Under the pieces are notes generated by a model. The model did no database searches. It saw nothing but the letters and a program-made list of their open reading frames with translations, and was not told the DNA's origin. Of a stretch of 64,000 nt of DNA, positions 51,519-59,797 are shown one piece after another. The stretch is from MFD04716-140 sp963703125. Its GTDB lineage: Bacteria > Bacteroidota > Bacteroidia > Flavobacteriales > Flavobacteriaceae. Location of the stretch: contig OY969790.1 in NCBI GenBank assembly GCA_963703125.1, positions 806,001-870,000 on the forward strand. The letters run 5' to 3'. The translations under genes were made by a program, and so were the position numbers. The first letter of the stretch is position 1, and each line of letters starts with the position of its first letter.

Positions 51519-52514
51519 ATGCAGCGAAGAAAGTTTCTTAAAAATTCGAGTGCGGCCACTGCCGGATTTTTATCTGCCCCCATAATGGCATCTTACAGAA
51601 CGGACAAATCAGAAAAAGTTCCCCAGGAATTAGATTCCGATCCTATAAAACCCATTGTCATTTGCACATGGAATTTTCACAATGCCACTTCAAAAGCCTG
51701 GGAGGTGCTTAAAAATGGAGGGAATTCATTGGATGCAGTAGAACAGGGTGTAATGGTTGAGGAAGCCGATACAAACAATCAAACTGTTGGTATTGGGGGG
51801 CGCCCTGACCGCGATGGCAATGTTACCTTGGATGCCTGCATTATGGACAAGAATGGTAATTGTGGGGCAGTACTTTGTATCCAAAATATTGCGCATCCCA
51901 TATCCGTCGCCCGTAAAGTCATGGAAGATACACCCCATGTAATGTTGGCCGGAAAAGGTGCCGAACAATTTGCTTACGAAAAAGGATTTGAAAAGGTAGA
52001 TTTATTGACGGAACAGTCAAAAAAGGAATGGTTGGAATGGAAGAAAACAGCTAAATATGAAACCATCATCAATATCGAGAATCACGATACCATAGGGATG
52101 CTTGCCATTGATAAAAATGGGGATATCGCCGGTGCCTGCACTTCGAGTGGCATGGCCTATAAATATGCAGGCCGTGTGGGCGACTCACCAATTATAGGTG
52201 CCGGACTATTTGTTGATAATGAAGTTGGTGGCGCAACGGCAACCGGGGTCGGCGAGGAAGTGGTTAGGACCGTAGGCAGTTTCTTGATCGTTGAATTAAT
52301 GCGGCAAGGCAAATCTCCCCAAGAAGCGTGTGAAGAAGGTGTAAAACGTATAATGGCAAAAAACAAGGATCGTAATGATTTTCAGATAGGCTTTATTGCT
52401 ATCAACAAAAAAGGGGAAACAGGTGGGTTTTGCATCCATCCGGGTTTTAGCTACAGCATGTTTACGACCAAAGGGCAAATCAATCATCCCGCTGGGTCTT
52501 TTTTGAAAACCTGA
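51519..52514 (+). CDS. N(4)-(beta-N-acetylglucosaminyl)-L-asparaginase (glycosylasparaginase family), exported
   Basis: A 331-residue Ntn-hydrolase that cleaves the bond between asparagine and N-acetylglucosamine. The N-terminus MQRRKFLKNSSAATAGFL is a twin-arginine signal, so it is folded before export. The autocleavage site is HDTIGM with the nucleophile T191; the following ACTSSGMAYKYAGRVGDSPI block and GAGLFVDNEVGGATATGVGE bind the substrate. After self-processing, alpha and beta chains of about 190 and 141 residues would form. Partner enzymes that release N-glycans are not in the window. It is 52 bp upstream of polA on the same strand. Confidence 0.93.
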   Translation: MQRRKFLKNSSAATAGFLSAPIMASYRTDKSEKVPQELDSDPIKPIVICTWNFHNATSKAWEVLKNGGNSLDAVEQGVMVEEADTNNQTVGIGGRPDRDGNVTLDACIMDKNGNCGAVLCIQNIAHPISVARKVMEDTPHVMLAGKGAEQFAYEKGFEKVDLLTEQSKKEWLEWKKTAKYETIINIENHDTIGMLAIDKNGDIAGACTSSGMAYKYAGRVGDSPIIGAGLFVDNEVGGATATGVGEEVVRTVGSFLIVELMRQGKSPQEACEEGVKRIMAKNKDRNDFQIGFIAINKKGETGGFCIHPGFSYSMFTTKGQINHPAGSFLKT

Positions 52515-52566
52515 TTTTTGATTATTCAATAAAGTTTCTTTATTTAAAATTCTATTCTATTTAAAA

Positions 52567-54744
52567 ATGGCAGACCAAAAACGACTCTTTCTACTTGATG
52601 CATATGCCCTCATCTTCCGGGGATATTATGCCCTTATAAAAAATCCCCGTGTCAACTCCAAAGGCATGGACACTTCGGCCATTCTTGGTTTTGTGAACTC
52701 ATTATTTGATGTTATCAAAAGGGAGAAACCCGATCATTTGGCAGTTTGCTTCGATAAAGGAGGTAGTGTGGAGCGCACCGAAATGTTCGAGGCCTATAAG
52801 GCCAACCGCGACGAAACCCCGGATGCCATTCGGGTTGCCGTCCCATATATTCAGGACATTCTAAAAGCCATGCACATTCCCGTGGTAGAATTGGAAGGTT
52901 GGGAGGCAGACGATATTATTGGCACGTTGGCCAAACAGGCCGAAAAGGAAGATTATAAAGTATTCATGGTAACCCCTGATAAGGATTTCGGCCAACTTGT
53001 TTCTGAAAATATTTTCATGTATCGCCCCGCCAGATTAGGAAATGGCATTGAAATTTGGGGAATTCCCGAAGTACAGAAGCGTTTTGGCGTTGAACGTCCT
53101 CAACAGGTAATTGATTATCTAGGCATGATGGGGGATGCAAGTGATAACATTCCGGGACTTCCTGGCGTGGGAGATAAAACCGCCAAAAAATTCATTGAGG
53201 AGTTTGGCTCAATGGAAAACCTGTTGGCAAATACCGATAAGTTAAAGGGGGCTATGAGAGATAAAATTGAGGCCAACAAAGAACTTGGTATCCTTTCCAA
53301 AAAATTGGCTACCATCTGCGTCACCTGTGATGTTCTTTTTGATGCCAAGGATTATGAGCTCTCTATGCCCGATACTGACAAAGTACAGGAGATTTTTGAA
53401 GAATTGGAATTTCGAAGATTGAAAGACCAGTTTATAAAAATATTCTCGGGAGAAGAGTCGGAAGAACCCTCCGAGTCCAATTCTCCTGTTGCTAAAAAAC
53501 AACCACAGGAAGCTGGAGGAGGACAATTTTCATTGTTCGGAAATGATGGGGCAAGCCCTGCCGCAACTATAAAAGAAATTTCCAGCCGCAATACCATCAA
53601 GGATGTCCCACACGTATATCAGAGTATTTCCCAAGGGATGGCCATGAAGTTGTTCATCCAGAATTTAATGAAACAGAATTCGGTTTGTTTTGATACGGAG
53701 ACGACCGGGTTAGATCCTTTGACCGCGGAGCTGGTGGGAATAGCCTTTTCTTGGGAAGCAGCAAAGGGGTTTTATATCCCTATTCCTGAAAACAGGGAGG
53801 AAGCTCAGACGATAATAGAACAATTAAGGCCCTTTTTTGAGGCAGGGGATATTGAAAAAATAGGTCAGAACCTAAAATATGATATCAAGGTACTCAAGAA
53901 ATATAATATAGAGGTAAATGGGAAACTTTTTGACACCATGTTGGCACATTATCTCATCAATCCCGATATGCGCCATAATATGGACGTTTTGGCCGAGACC
54001 TATCTTAATTATACCCCGGTCTCAATAACGGAACTAATTGGTAAAAAAGGAAAGAACCAATTGAACATGCGTGAGGTTCCTTTGGAGGAACAGACTGAAT
54101 ATGCAGCGGAAGATGCCGACATTACTTTTCAATTGGCCCAGCATTTTAGGCCAGAATTAATCGAGGCCAAGACTGAAGACCTCTTCAACAATATAGAAAT
54201 TCCTTTATTGCGGGTCCTTGCTGATATGGAATTGGAGGGTATTAATTTGGACGAGGCTTTTTTAAAATCGCTTTCAGTTCAGTTAGAAAGTGATATTAAA
54301 GGTCTTGAAGTCAAAATTTATACCGCGGCCGATGAAGAATTCAATATTGCCTCTCCAAAACAGTTGGGTGATATCCTTTTTGATAAAATGAAATTGATAG
54401 ATAAGCCCAAAAAGACTAAGACAGGGCAATATTCGACGGCAGAGGATGTGCTCTCTTACCTGGCCAAAGATCATGAAATAATTAGGGACGTCCTCGAATA
54501 TAGAGGATTGACAAAACTAAAGAGTACCTATGTTGACGCGTTACCTGGGCAAGTTGAGCCATCTACTGAAAGAGTGCATACGGATTACATGCAGACCGTA
54601 GCCGCGACCGGAAGACTAAGTAGCAACAATCCAAATTTGCAGAATATTCCTATTCGTACAGTAAGAGGGCGTGACGTACGCAAGGCCTTTATTCCCAGGG
54701 ACCGAAAATTATACATTGTTATCTGCGGATTATTCGCAAATTGA
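52567..54744 (+). CDS. polA: DNA polymerase I, N-terminal fragment (frameshifted)
   Basis: The first 712 or so family-like residues of Pol I, the replicative gap-filling and repair polymerase. The 5'-3' exonuclease domain (about 1-290) contains DAYALIFRGYYAL and VTPDKDFGQLVS. The 3'-5' proofreading domain (about 350-530) keeps its acidic residues (FDTETTGLD, GQNLKYDIKVL, YAAEDADITFQL). The polymerase domain begins with AATGRLSSNNPNLQNIPIRT. After AFIPRD the frame reads RKLYIVICGLFAN and stops at 54742-54744. The other frame reads ENYTLLSADYSQIE over the same bases; removing one C from GGGACCGAAAA restores it. Confidence 0.94.
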   Translation: MADQKRLFLLDAYALIFRGYYALIKNPRVNSKGMDTSAILGFVNSLFDVIKREKPDHLAVCFDKGGSVERTEMFEAYKANRDETPDAIRVAVPYIQDILKAMHIPVVELEGWEADDIIGTLAKQAEKEDYKVFMVTPDKDFGQLVSENIFMYRPARLGNGIEIWGIPEVQKRFGVERPQQVIDYLGMMGDASDNIPGLPGVGDKTAKKFIEEFGSMENLLANTDKLKGAMRDKIEANKELGILSKKLATICVTCDVLFDAKDYELSMPDTDKVQEIFEELEFRRLKDQFIKIFSGEESEEPSESNSPVAKKQPQEAGGGQFSLFGNDGASPAATIKEISSRNTIKDVPHVYQSISQGMAMKLFIQNLMKQNSVCFDTETTGLDPLTAELVGIAFSWEAAKGFYIPIPENREEAQTIIEQLRPFFEAGDIEKIGQNLKYDIKVLKKYNIEVNGKLFDTMLAHYLINPDMRHNMDVLAETYLNYTPVSITELIGKKGKNQLNMREVPLEEQTEYAAEDADITFQLAQHFRPELIEAKTEDLFNNIEIPLLRVLADMELEGINLDEAFLKSLSVQLESDIKGLEVKIYTAADEEFNIASPKQLGDILFDKMKLIDKPKKTKTGQYSTAEDVLSYLAKDHEIIRDVLEYRGLTKLKSTYVDALPGQVEPSTERVHTDYMQTVAATGRLSSNNPNLQNIPIRTVRGRDVRKAFIPRDRKLYIVICGLFAN

Positions 54745-55402
54745 GTTGCGCATAATTGCGGCATTGAGCGAAGAGAGCACTATGATAGAAGCATTCAAGA
54801 ACGGGGAGGATATTCATGCTTCCACGGCGTCGCGGGTTTTCAATGTACCTTTGAGTGAAGTGACACGCGAACAGCGAAGCAATGCAAAGACGGTCAATTT
54901 TGGAATAATTTACGGAGTTTCCGCATTCGGGTTAAGTAACCAAACGGACTTAAGTCGTTCTGAGGCAAAAGAGCTTATAGATACCTATTACAAGACATAT
55001 CCCAAATTAAGGAACTACATGAGCGAACAGATAGATTTCGCGCGTGAGAATGGTTATGTGCAGACGGTACTGGGACGCAGACGCTATTTAAAGGACATCA
55101 ACGGAAGCAACCAAGTTGTTCGGGGTGCCGCCGAGCGAAATGCCGTAAATGCACCCATTCAAGGTAGTGCAGCGGATATTATCAAAATCGCCATGATCAA
55201 TATCCACAAAAAATTAAATGAAGGCGGATTTAAAAGCAAAATGCTTTTACAAGTGCATGATGAATTGGTATTTGACGTTTATAAGCCAGAACTGGAGAAA
55301 ATAAAACCGCTCATTAAAACCGAAATGGAAAACGCCTATAAACTTTCGGTACCATTGGATGTGGAAATGGGCGTTGGCGATAATTGGTTGGAGGCACATT
55401 AA
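54671..55402 (+). CDS. polA: DNA polymerase I, C-terminal fragment (frameshifted)
   Basis: The palm and fingers of Pol I. The open frame begins at a GTG (54671) that is not a real start; homology begins at ENYTLLSADYSQIELRIIAAL (motif A, shown in part, with the metal-binding aspartate). Motif B is REQRSNAKTVNFGIIYGVSA and motif C is LQVHDELVFDV, both complete. Fused to the upstream fragment the protein has about 944 residues, a normal length. The frame break sits at GGACC (54699-54703). A truly broken polA would remove the polymerase while leaving both exonuclease domains. Confidence 0.94.
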   Translation: MTYARPLFPGTENYTLLSADYSQIELRIIAALSEESTMIEAFKNGEDIHASTASRVFNVPLSEVTREQRSNAKTVNFGIIYGVSAFGLSNQTDLSRSEAKELIDTYYKTYPKLRNYMSEQIDFARENGYVQTVLGRRRYLKDINGSNQVVRGAAERNAVNAPIQGSAADIIKIAMINIHKKLNEGGFKSKMLLQVHDELVFDVYKPELEKIKPLIKTEMENAYKLSVPLDVEMGVGDNWLEAH

Positions 55403-55531
55403 GTATCATCACCTTTTTTCGTTAAAATATCCCTAAAAATTTGAGCTGCTGACTCCATGATATACGAATTGCAGTCTTCGATTCGTTGCAGATTAAGTGG
55501 AATGCGAGTTCCAATGATCAAACCAGTTTTA

Positions 55532-55861
55532 ATGAAAAGTATCGTTGCCTTATTTCTGTTTGCTTTATGGTTTTCAGTTTCTTTATCGGCACAGGAGACT
55601 CCTTTGCCCTCAATTACTATAGAAAAGGTAAAAGTATTCCCGAATCCTGCTACGCATGTGGTAAATGTATTGGGGCTAAAGAACAGCGGGAAAGCAGACA
55701 TAACTATAACCGATCTTTATGGTTACACTATTATTTCAGTACAATGGGAAATTAAGAATAACGCCGTAAACCTCCCTATTTCAGAACTTGAACCGGGAAT
55801 TTATGTAATTTCAATTCGTTCTTCAGAGGAGAACAATCAAATAAAATTCTACAAGCAGTAA
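55532..55861 (+). CDS. Small secreted protein with a type IX (type A) sorting domain
   Basis: A protein of 109 residues from the start MKSIVALFLFALWFSVSLSAQ, a signal peptide ending in SAQ; an ATG at 55514 is an alternative. Almost the whole mature chain is a C-terminal sorting domain of type A: KVKVFPNPATHVVNVLGL, then ADITITDLYGY, then PISELEPGIYVISIRSSE and a basic end (IKFYKQ). Cargo with this domain leaves through the SprA translocon encoded at 5.2 kb. With no cargo domain attached it may be a very small surface protein or a remnant of a larger gene. It lies between polA and the convergent receptor gene. Confidence 0.8.
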   Translation: MKSIVALFLFALWFSVSLSAQETPLPSITIEKVKVFPNPATHVVNVLGLKNSGKADITITDLYGYTIISVQWEIKNNAVNLPISELEPGIYVISIRSSEENNQIKFYKQ

Positions 55862-55871
55862 CTCCCTTAGA

Positions 55872-56084
55872 TCAATCAAAAACAAAATTATAGGTTACCG
55901 CGAACAAGGGGCTGTTCATCACAGAAAGCTCATAAGTACCTAAAGGACTCCCCAAAAACACATCTGAATCCACATTATCCTGCCTTTGGGAATAATAGAG
56001 GTTAAATGGGTTTCTACGGCTGTACAAATTGTAGATGGTAAACGGTCCAATCACCCACCCATTTTCGATTGGGGTTTCTACCAT
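55872..56084 (-). CDS. TonB-dependent receptor, C-terminal fragment (frameshifted)
   Basis: The last strands of the outer-membrane barrel: FTIYNLYSRRNPFNLYYSQR, then GTYELSVMNSPLFAVTYNFVFD, which ends in phenylalanine and aspartate as barrel C-termini often do. The apparent start at 56084 (MVETPIENG) is out-of-frame sequence of the main part and not natural. In family members W-T-F-T-I-Y-N-x-Y-x-R-x-N-P-F is one uninterrupted stretch, so this fragment is the missing end of the receptor at 56014-58287. The break is at GGTCC (56044-56048, plus strand). Confidence 0.85.
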   Translation of the reverse strand: MVETPIENGWVIGPFTIYNLYSRRNPFNLYYSQRQDNVDSDVFLGSPLGTYELSVMNSPLFAVTYNFVFD

Positions 56085-58287
56085 ATTTTACCTTCCATGC
56101 AAAGTCAAGCCTATGATAAGGTCTGAGACGGGCATTGTTTCGTTCTATAAAAATTGGAACATTTATGTCTTCCAGGACAAAAACACTATTGGCGACGGTA
56201 TAGGGCCTACCACTTTGCCCGGTAAAATTAAAGCTCCATGTATTGTACTTATCCCCTTCAAAATTAATGGTGCCATTAATAACGTGTGGCCTATCAAAGT
56301 CAGAAGCGAACCATTGGTTGTTATTGACCCGATCCGCCAATTTTTCGTTCTGTGAACGAAGCAGGCTACGCGACCACGTATAGTTTAACCAACCATTGAC
56401 TTTACCCTTGGGCTTTTTAAAGCTCAATTCTACTCCGTAAGCCTCTCCCTCTGCCTGTACAACGTCCCTTTCTAAAAATTCTTCCAGGAAAAAATCCGCA
56501 CCGGGTTTATACGTAAGATTATTTTCGGTACCTCGGTAATATCCTTCAAGTCCTACTTCTACCTGATCATTCGCAATATTCTTATATATACCTAAACCAT
56601 ACGTATCACTTCGCTGTGGTTTTATATTGGCATCGGAGGTTTTCCACCTACTTGTCGGTAAAGGGGTTGTGGTATTGTAGATATTCTGTAAATATTGATT
56701 GGTGCGCGCATAACTTGCCTTGATAGAGGTATTTTCATTTAGCTTAAAATTGATGCCCAATCTAGGATCAAGACCATTATAGGTCTGCACCTCTTCTCCC
56801 TTACTGAAATTTCTGGTGTTCAGAAGATTTCCGCTTGCATCATCAAAAGTGGCACTGGTATAAGGCCCCACAAAAACAAAATGATTAAAGCGAAGGCCTC
56901 CTGAAAAAGATAGGTTTTTGACCGGATTCCAATTCAAATTTACATAAGGCGCTATTTCATAACTTGTTTCAGATTCAAGGGTTACCGGTAATATGCTATT
57001 CCCGGATCCAGGATCCAAAGAACCTGGGGAAATCTGGTATCGATTTGCCTGCACGCCGGCATAATAATCCCAAGTATCACTTATAACTTTATTGTATTCA
57101 GAAATAAAACTCAAATAATTAATTTTGGCTTCATATGTAATATCGTTGTCGCTGTCACGTTCGGGAAATATGGTCTTGGGCGTATAATCGCTATACACAA
57201 AAATATTCCGTAAGTTGGACTCGTCTGCAAACGTATGTGTCCAGTTCAATGTTCCGTTCATGGTCTGAAAATCGTATTGATTATTTTTGGCATTGATATT
57301 CTCGATTTTCGATACCAGATCCAATTGATAAAAATCTTTGCTATAGAACCCTGTAAACGATACTTGGTCATTTTCTGTGGGTAGGTATAATAATTTCATG
57401 GTGCCGTCATAAAAATTAGTTTTTGTATCCTTTAGACGTTCGGAAAACAAGGGCAATAGAAAACCTGTCAATCCTGCTCGGGCACCTATGTTGAGCAATA
57501 ATTTATCCTTTATCAACGGTGTTTCCAACATTAACCTGCTTGAAACAAGCCCGATCCCCCCAGAAAATCTAGTCTTATCAATATAGGGACTTTTCACTTT
57601 GACATCCAGTACCGAAGTAATCCTTCCGCCATATCGGGAAGGAATATTTGCACGATAAAGATCCACCGTAGAAATCATATCGGGTGTAAATACGGAGAAA
57701 AGCCCAAATAGGTGGGTAGGATTAAACACCGGTGCATAATCATACAACAAAAGGTTCTGATCCAACGAGCCGCCCCTTACTGAAATACCGTTGCTAATTT
57801 CCCCAGCGTTATTGACACCGGCCAATAAAGTCATGCCTCGAAGTACATCAAATTCCCCTACAGCGGCAGGGATTTTTTTTAAATCTTTGGCTTCCAATTG
57901 AAGTACCCCCATCTGTGGTGTTTCTACTATATCAAGCCTCCTTTTCGCCCTTACCACCACCTCAGACAGTTGTTCCTGCTCTTCTTTCAAACCAATTTGA
58001 ATTATCATACTTCTATCCAAATTGATTGTTTGAATATTGTCTTGAAATCCTATGTAGGACACCGCAACATTATAGGTGTTCGCTGGTAAGTTGATGGAAA
58101 ATCTTCCCGAGGTATTCGTTATGCCGCCACAGGCGCAAGGCGAGATTGCAATTTGAACATCATCCAAAGGAAGACCGGTTTCCTCCACAAGTACCTCAAA
58201 GGAAAGCGAAAATTCCTGTGCTTGACCAAATGAGGAAAGTATACTAAAAATAAGGAGTAACCATGTAAATCTAAATCTTCTTGGCAT
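56014..58287 (-). CDS. TonB-dependent outer-membrane receptor, main fragment (frameshifted)
   Basis: A TonB-dependent receptor for an unknown ligand. The preferred start is MPRRFRFTWLLLIF (58287), giving a signal peptide ending GQAQ. An N-terminal carboxypeptidase-regulatory-like domain (about residues 20-105 of this form) holds an unusual SPCACGG motif. The plug follows (LSEVVVRAKRRLDIVETPQM, then GISVRGGSLDQNLLLYDYAP) and then the barrel. After RKWVGDWT the frame reads VYHLQFVQP and stops at 56014; the real continuation is in the other frame. No SusD is adjacent. Instead three DUF4249 lipoproteins lie directly upstream on the same strand, 20 bp from this start. Confidence 0.9.
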   Translation of the reverse strand: MPRRFRFTWLLLIFSILSSFGQAQEFSLSFEVLVEETGLPLDDVQIAISPCACGGITNTSGRFSINLPANTYNVAVSYIGFQDNIQTINLDRSMIIQIGLKEEQEQLSEVVVRAKRRLDIVETPQMGVLQLEAKDLKKIPAAVGEFDVLRGMTLLAGVNNAGEISNGISVRGGSLDQNLLLYDYAPVFNPTHLFGLFSVFTPDMISTVDLYRANIPSRYGGRITSVLDVKVKSPYIDKTRFSGGIGLVSSRLMLETPLIKDKLLLNIGARAGLTGFLLPLFSERLKDTKTNFYDGTMKLLYLPTENDQVSFTGFYSKDFYQLDLVSKIENINAKNNQYDFQTMNGTLNWTHTFADESNLRNIFVYSDYTPKTIFPERDSDNDITYEAKINYLSFISEYNKVISDTWDYYAGVQANRYQISPGSLDPGSGNSILPVTLESETSYEIAPYVNLNWNPVKNLSFSGGLRFNHFVFVGPYTSATFDDASGNLLNTRNFSKGEEVQTYNGLDPRLGINFKLNENTSIKASYARTNQYLQNIYNTTTPLPTSRWKTSDANIKPQRSDTYGLGIYKNIANDQVEVGLEGYYRGTENNLTYKPGADFFLEEFLERDVVQAEGEAYGVELSFKKPKGKVNGWLNYTWSRSLLRSQNEKLADRVNNNQWFASDFDRPHVINGTINFEGDKYNTWSFNFTGQSGRPYTVANSVFVLEDINVPIFIERNNARLRPYHRLDFAWKVKYGRNPNRKWVGDWTVYHLQFVQP

Positions 58288-58307
58288 TATTATCTGGTTT
58301 TTAATCG

Positions 58308-59426
58308 TCAGTTCTCTATCCATCCCGGTGGTACAATAGCTGTTCTAAATTTTGTTTCGGAACAGGGCGCCGAAACGACCTCCGGTTTTGGCACTGGGTC
58401 AAAAAAGCTTTCAAAATTCAGTGGATCCTTTCGTAAAATAGGATCTTCCCGAATACCCGATCGGTCAACAAAAACAGAAGATGATGATGAAGCCGCAGCT
58501 GTAAATCTTCCAAAAACAAAATCCTCCGAATCGTCGGGATTGAAAAGATTGCCTACCAAAGCTGCAGGCGGGGGAGCATTAAGTCCACTATTGTTATCTA
58601 CAATATCTTTTAAAACTTTATAATAATCGTACGCAGCCGGGCTTAAGGATAATTGTTGCACTTCTATGACAATATTCTCTTTGTTATAGAGCAAGGTATT
58701 GCCAATTGAAAGTTTGGACACTTCTTTTCCATTGGAAAAAGAATCGTCAAAAATAGCAATGCTCTCAGGGAATCGTATTTTCCAACATTCAACATCACAC
58801 AAATAGTCATAAAAAAGTGGTCTTCCCGAACCGGGCGGATTTCCTTGACAGGCCCCATCCCTAAAAATTCCGTTATCACAATGCTCGCAGATATCAAGAT
58901 TCTCATATACCCTATACGTCCAGTAAAAATTATTTTCTTGATCAACGGGATCATCAAAAGAAACCAATATATCATGGCCTGGTAGAAATTTGCCGCCATA
59001 AATTTCCCTGTAAGCCAGTTCAGGACTGTATTCGACCTCCAAATTTTTTATAGGGACCGATTGCAGCACGGTTTCGATAGCGGACTCATATCTTTTCCCA
59101 TTGGATAACGTTACATTTAATTTCCACTCGTCCCCATAAACAGTTTTAAAATCAAGGGGAGGTTGGTATGCGCCATCCACTTCTGTCAAATGAACTATAT
59201 TACCGGTACGAACGTTTTCAAAGTTCACGGTTGCGCCTTTTACAAAATTAACCACATAGACACCAAACTCAATGGCCGACTCATTGATGCTAACAAAAGA
59301 GGTCCCGGGAGATGTAGAGGCAAAACCTTCAATAAAGATCAAACCTTCCTTGTATTCAAACTCAGGCGTAACGGGATCAGTACATGAAAAGAAGAATAGA
59401 AATAAAAAACAACCTGAAAGTTTCAT
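58308..59426 (-). CDS. DUF4249 lipoprotein 1, next to the receptor
   Basis: A DUF4249 family lipoprotein of about 372 residues from the ATG at 59424-59426 (MKLSGCFLFLFFFSC), with a lipobox cysteine in FFSC. The DPVTPEFEYKEGLIFIEG start and the C-terminal NPDDSEDFVFGRFTAA block define the family. Six cysteines are shared with its two paralogues: C-x2-C-x9-C-x16-C-x3-C in the middle (NLDICEHC to CDVEC) and a last one in APCSE. DUF4249 proteins are usually found beside TonB-dependent receptors and may help capture the ligand, but no ligand is known for this set. It is closely similar to paralogue 2 at nucleotide level, pointing to a recent duplication. Confidence 0.85.
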   Translation of the reverse strand: MKLSGCFLFLFFFSCTDPVTPEFEYKEGLIFIEGFASTSPGTSFVSINESAIEFGVYVVNFVKGATVNFENVRTGNIVHLTEVDGAYQPPLDFKTVYGDEWKLNVTLSNGKRYESAIETVLQSVPIKNLEVEYSPELAYREIYGGKFLPGHDILVSFDDPVDQENNFYWTYRVYENLDICEHCDNGIFRDGACQGNPPGSGRPLFYDYLCDVECWKIRFPESIAIFDDSFSNGKEVSKLSIGNTLLYNKENIVIEVQQLSLSPAAYDYYKVLKDIVDNNSGLNAPPPAALVGNLFNPDDSEDFVFGRFTAAASSSSSVFVDRSGIREDPILRKDPLNFESFFDPVPKPEVVSAPCSETKFRTAIVPPGWIEN

Positions 59427-59797
59427 TAATGAAACCAATTCTTTATATGAATATGCCAAAAATATAGTTTTTGATAAATATAAATAAACTTTTCAAACCA
59501 AACAGATTTAATCCGCTCACACTCCAAGATGTATTCCTATCCTCTATTTTGTTCCCTTAAATAGCGACTACCATTGAATAGGCCTTCGCTCGCAATCATC
59601 TTTTTTAGAATATGCCCGCTAAGATCGCCTTTAAAGTGGATTCATCAAGATAACCGTGTTCTATAAACAATTTTGTGGTCGTTTTGGCCACCATTGGGAT
59701 CCTGTAAGGCCAAATAATTATGCTTTTGTCGGGTGGTCTGTATTTCGCCAAGGATTGGACAGCCGAATTATATGGATCCGATCATATCGCCTCTGGA
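59427..59797. other. Spacer between DUF4249 paralogues, possible decayed coding sequence
   Basis: About 370 bp. Its 5' part on the minus strand (59427-59510) repeats the sequence that surrounds the start of paralogue 2 (60920-61005). The rest has no match in the window. On the minus strand one frame is open from about 59775 to a TAA at 59605 and reads protein-like residues such as IPMVAKTTTKLFIEHGY. Another frame is open on both sides of a double TGA. Neither was recognised. The stretch could be a remnant of a gene lost during the duplication. Confidence 0.4.
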
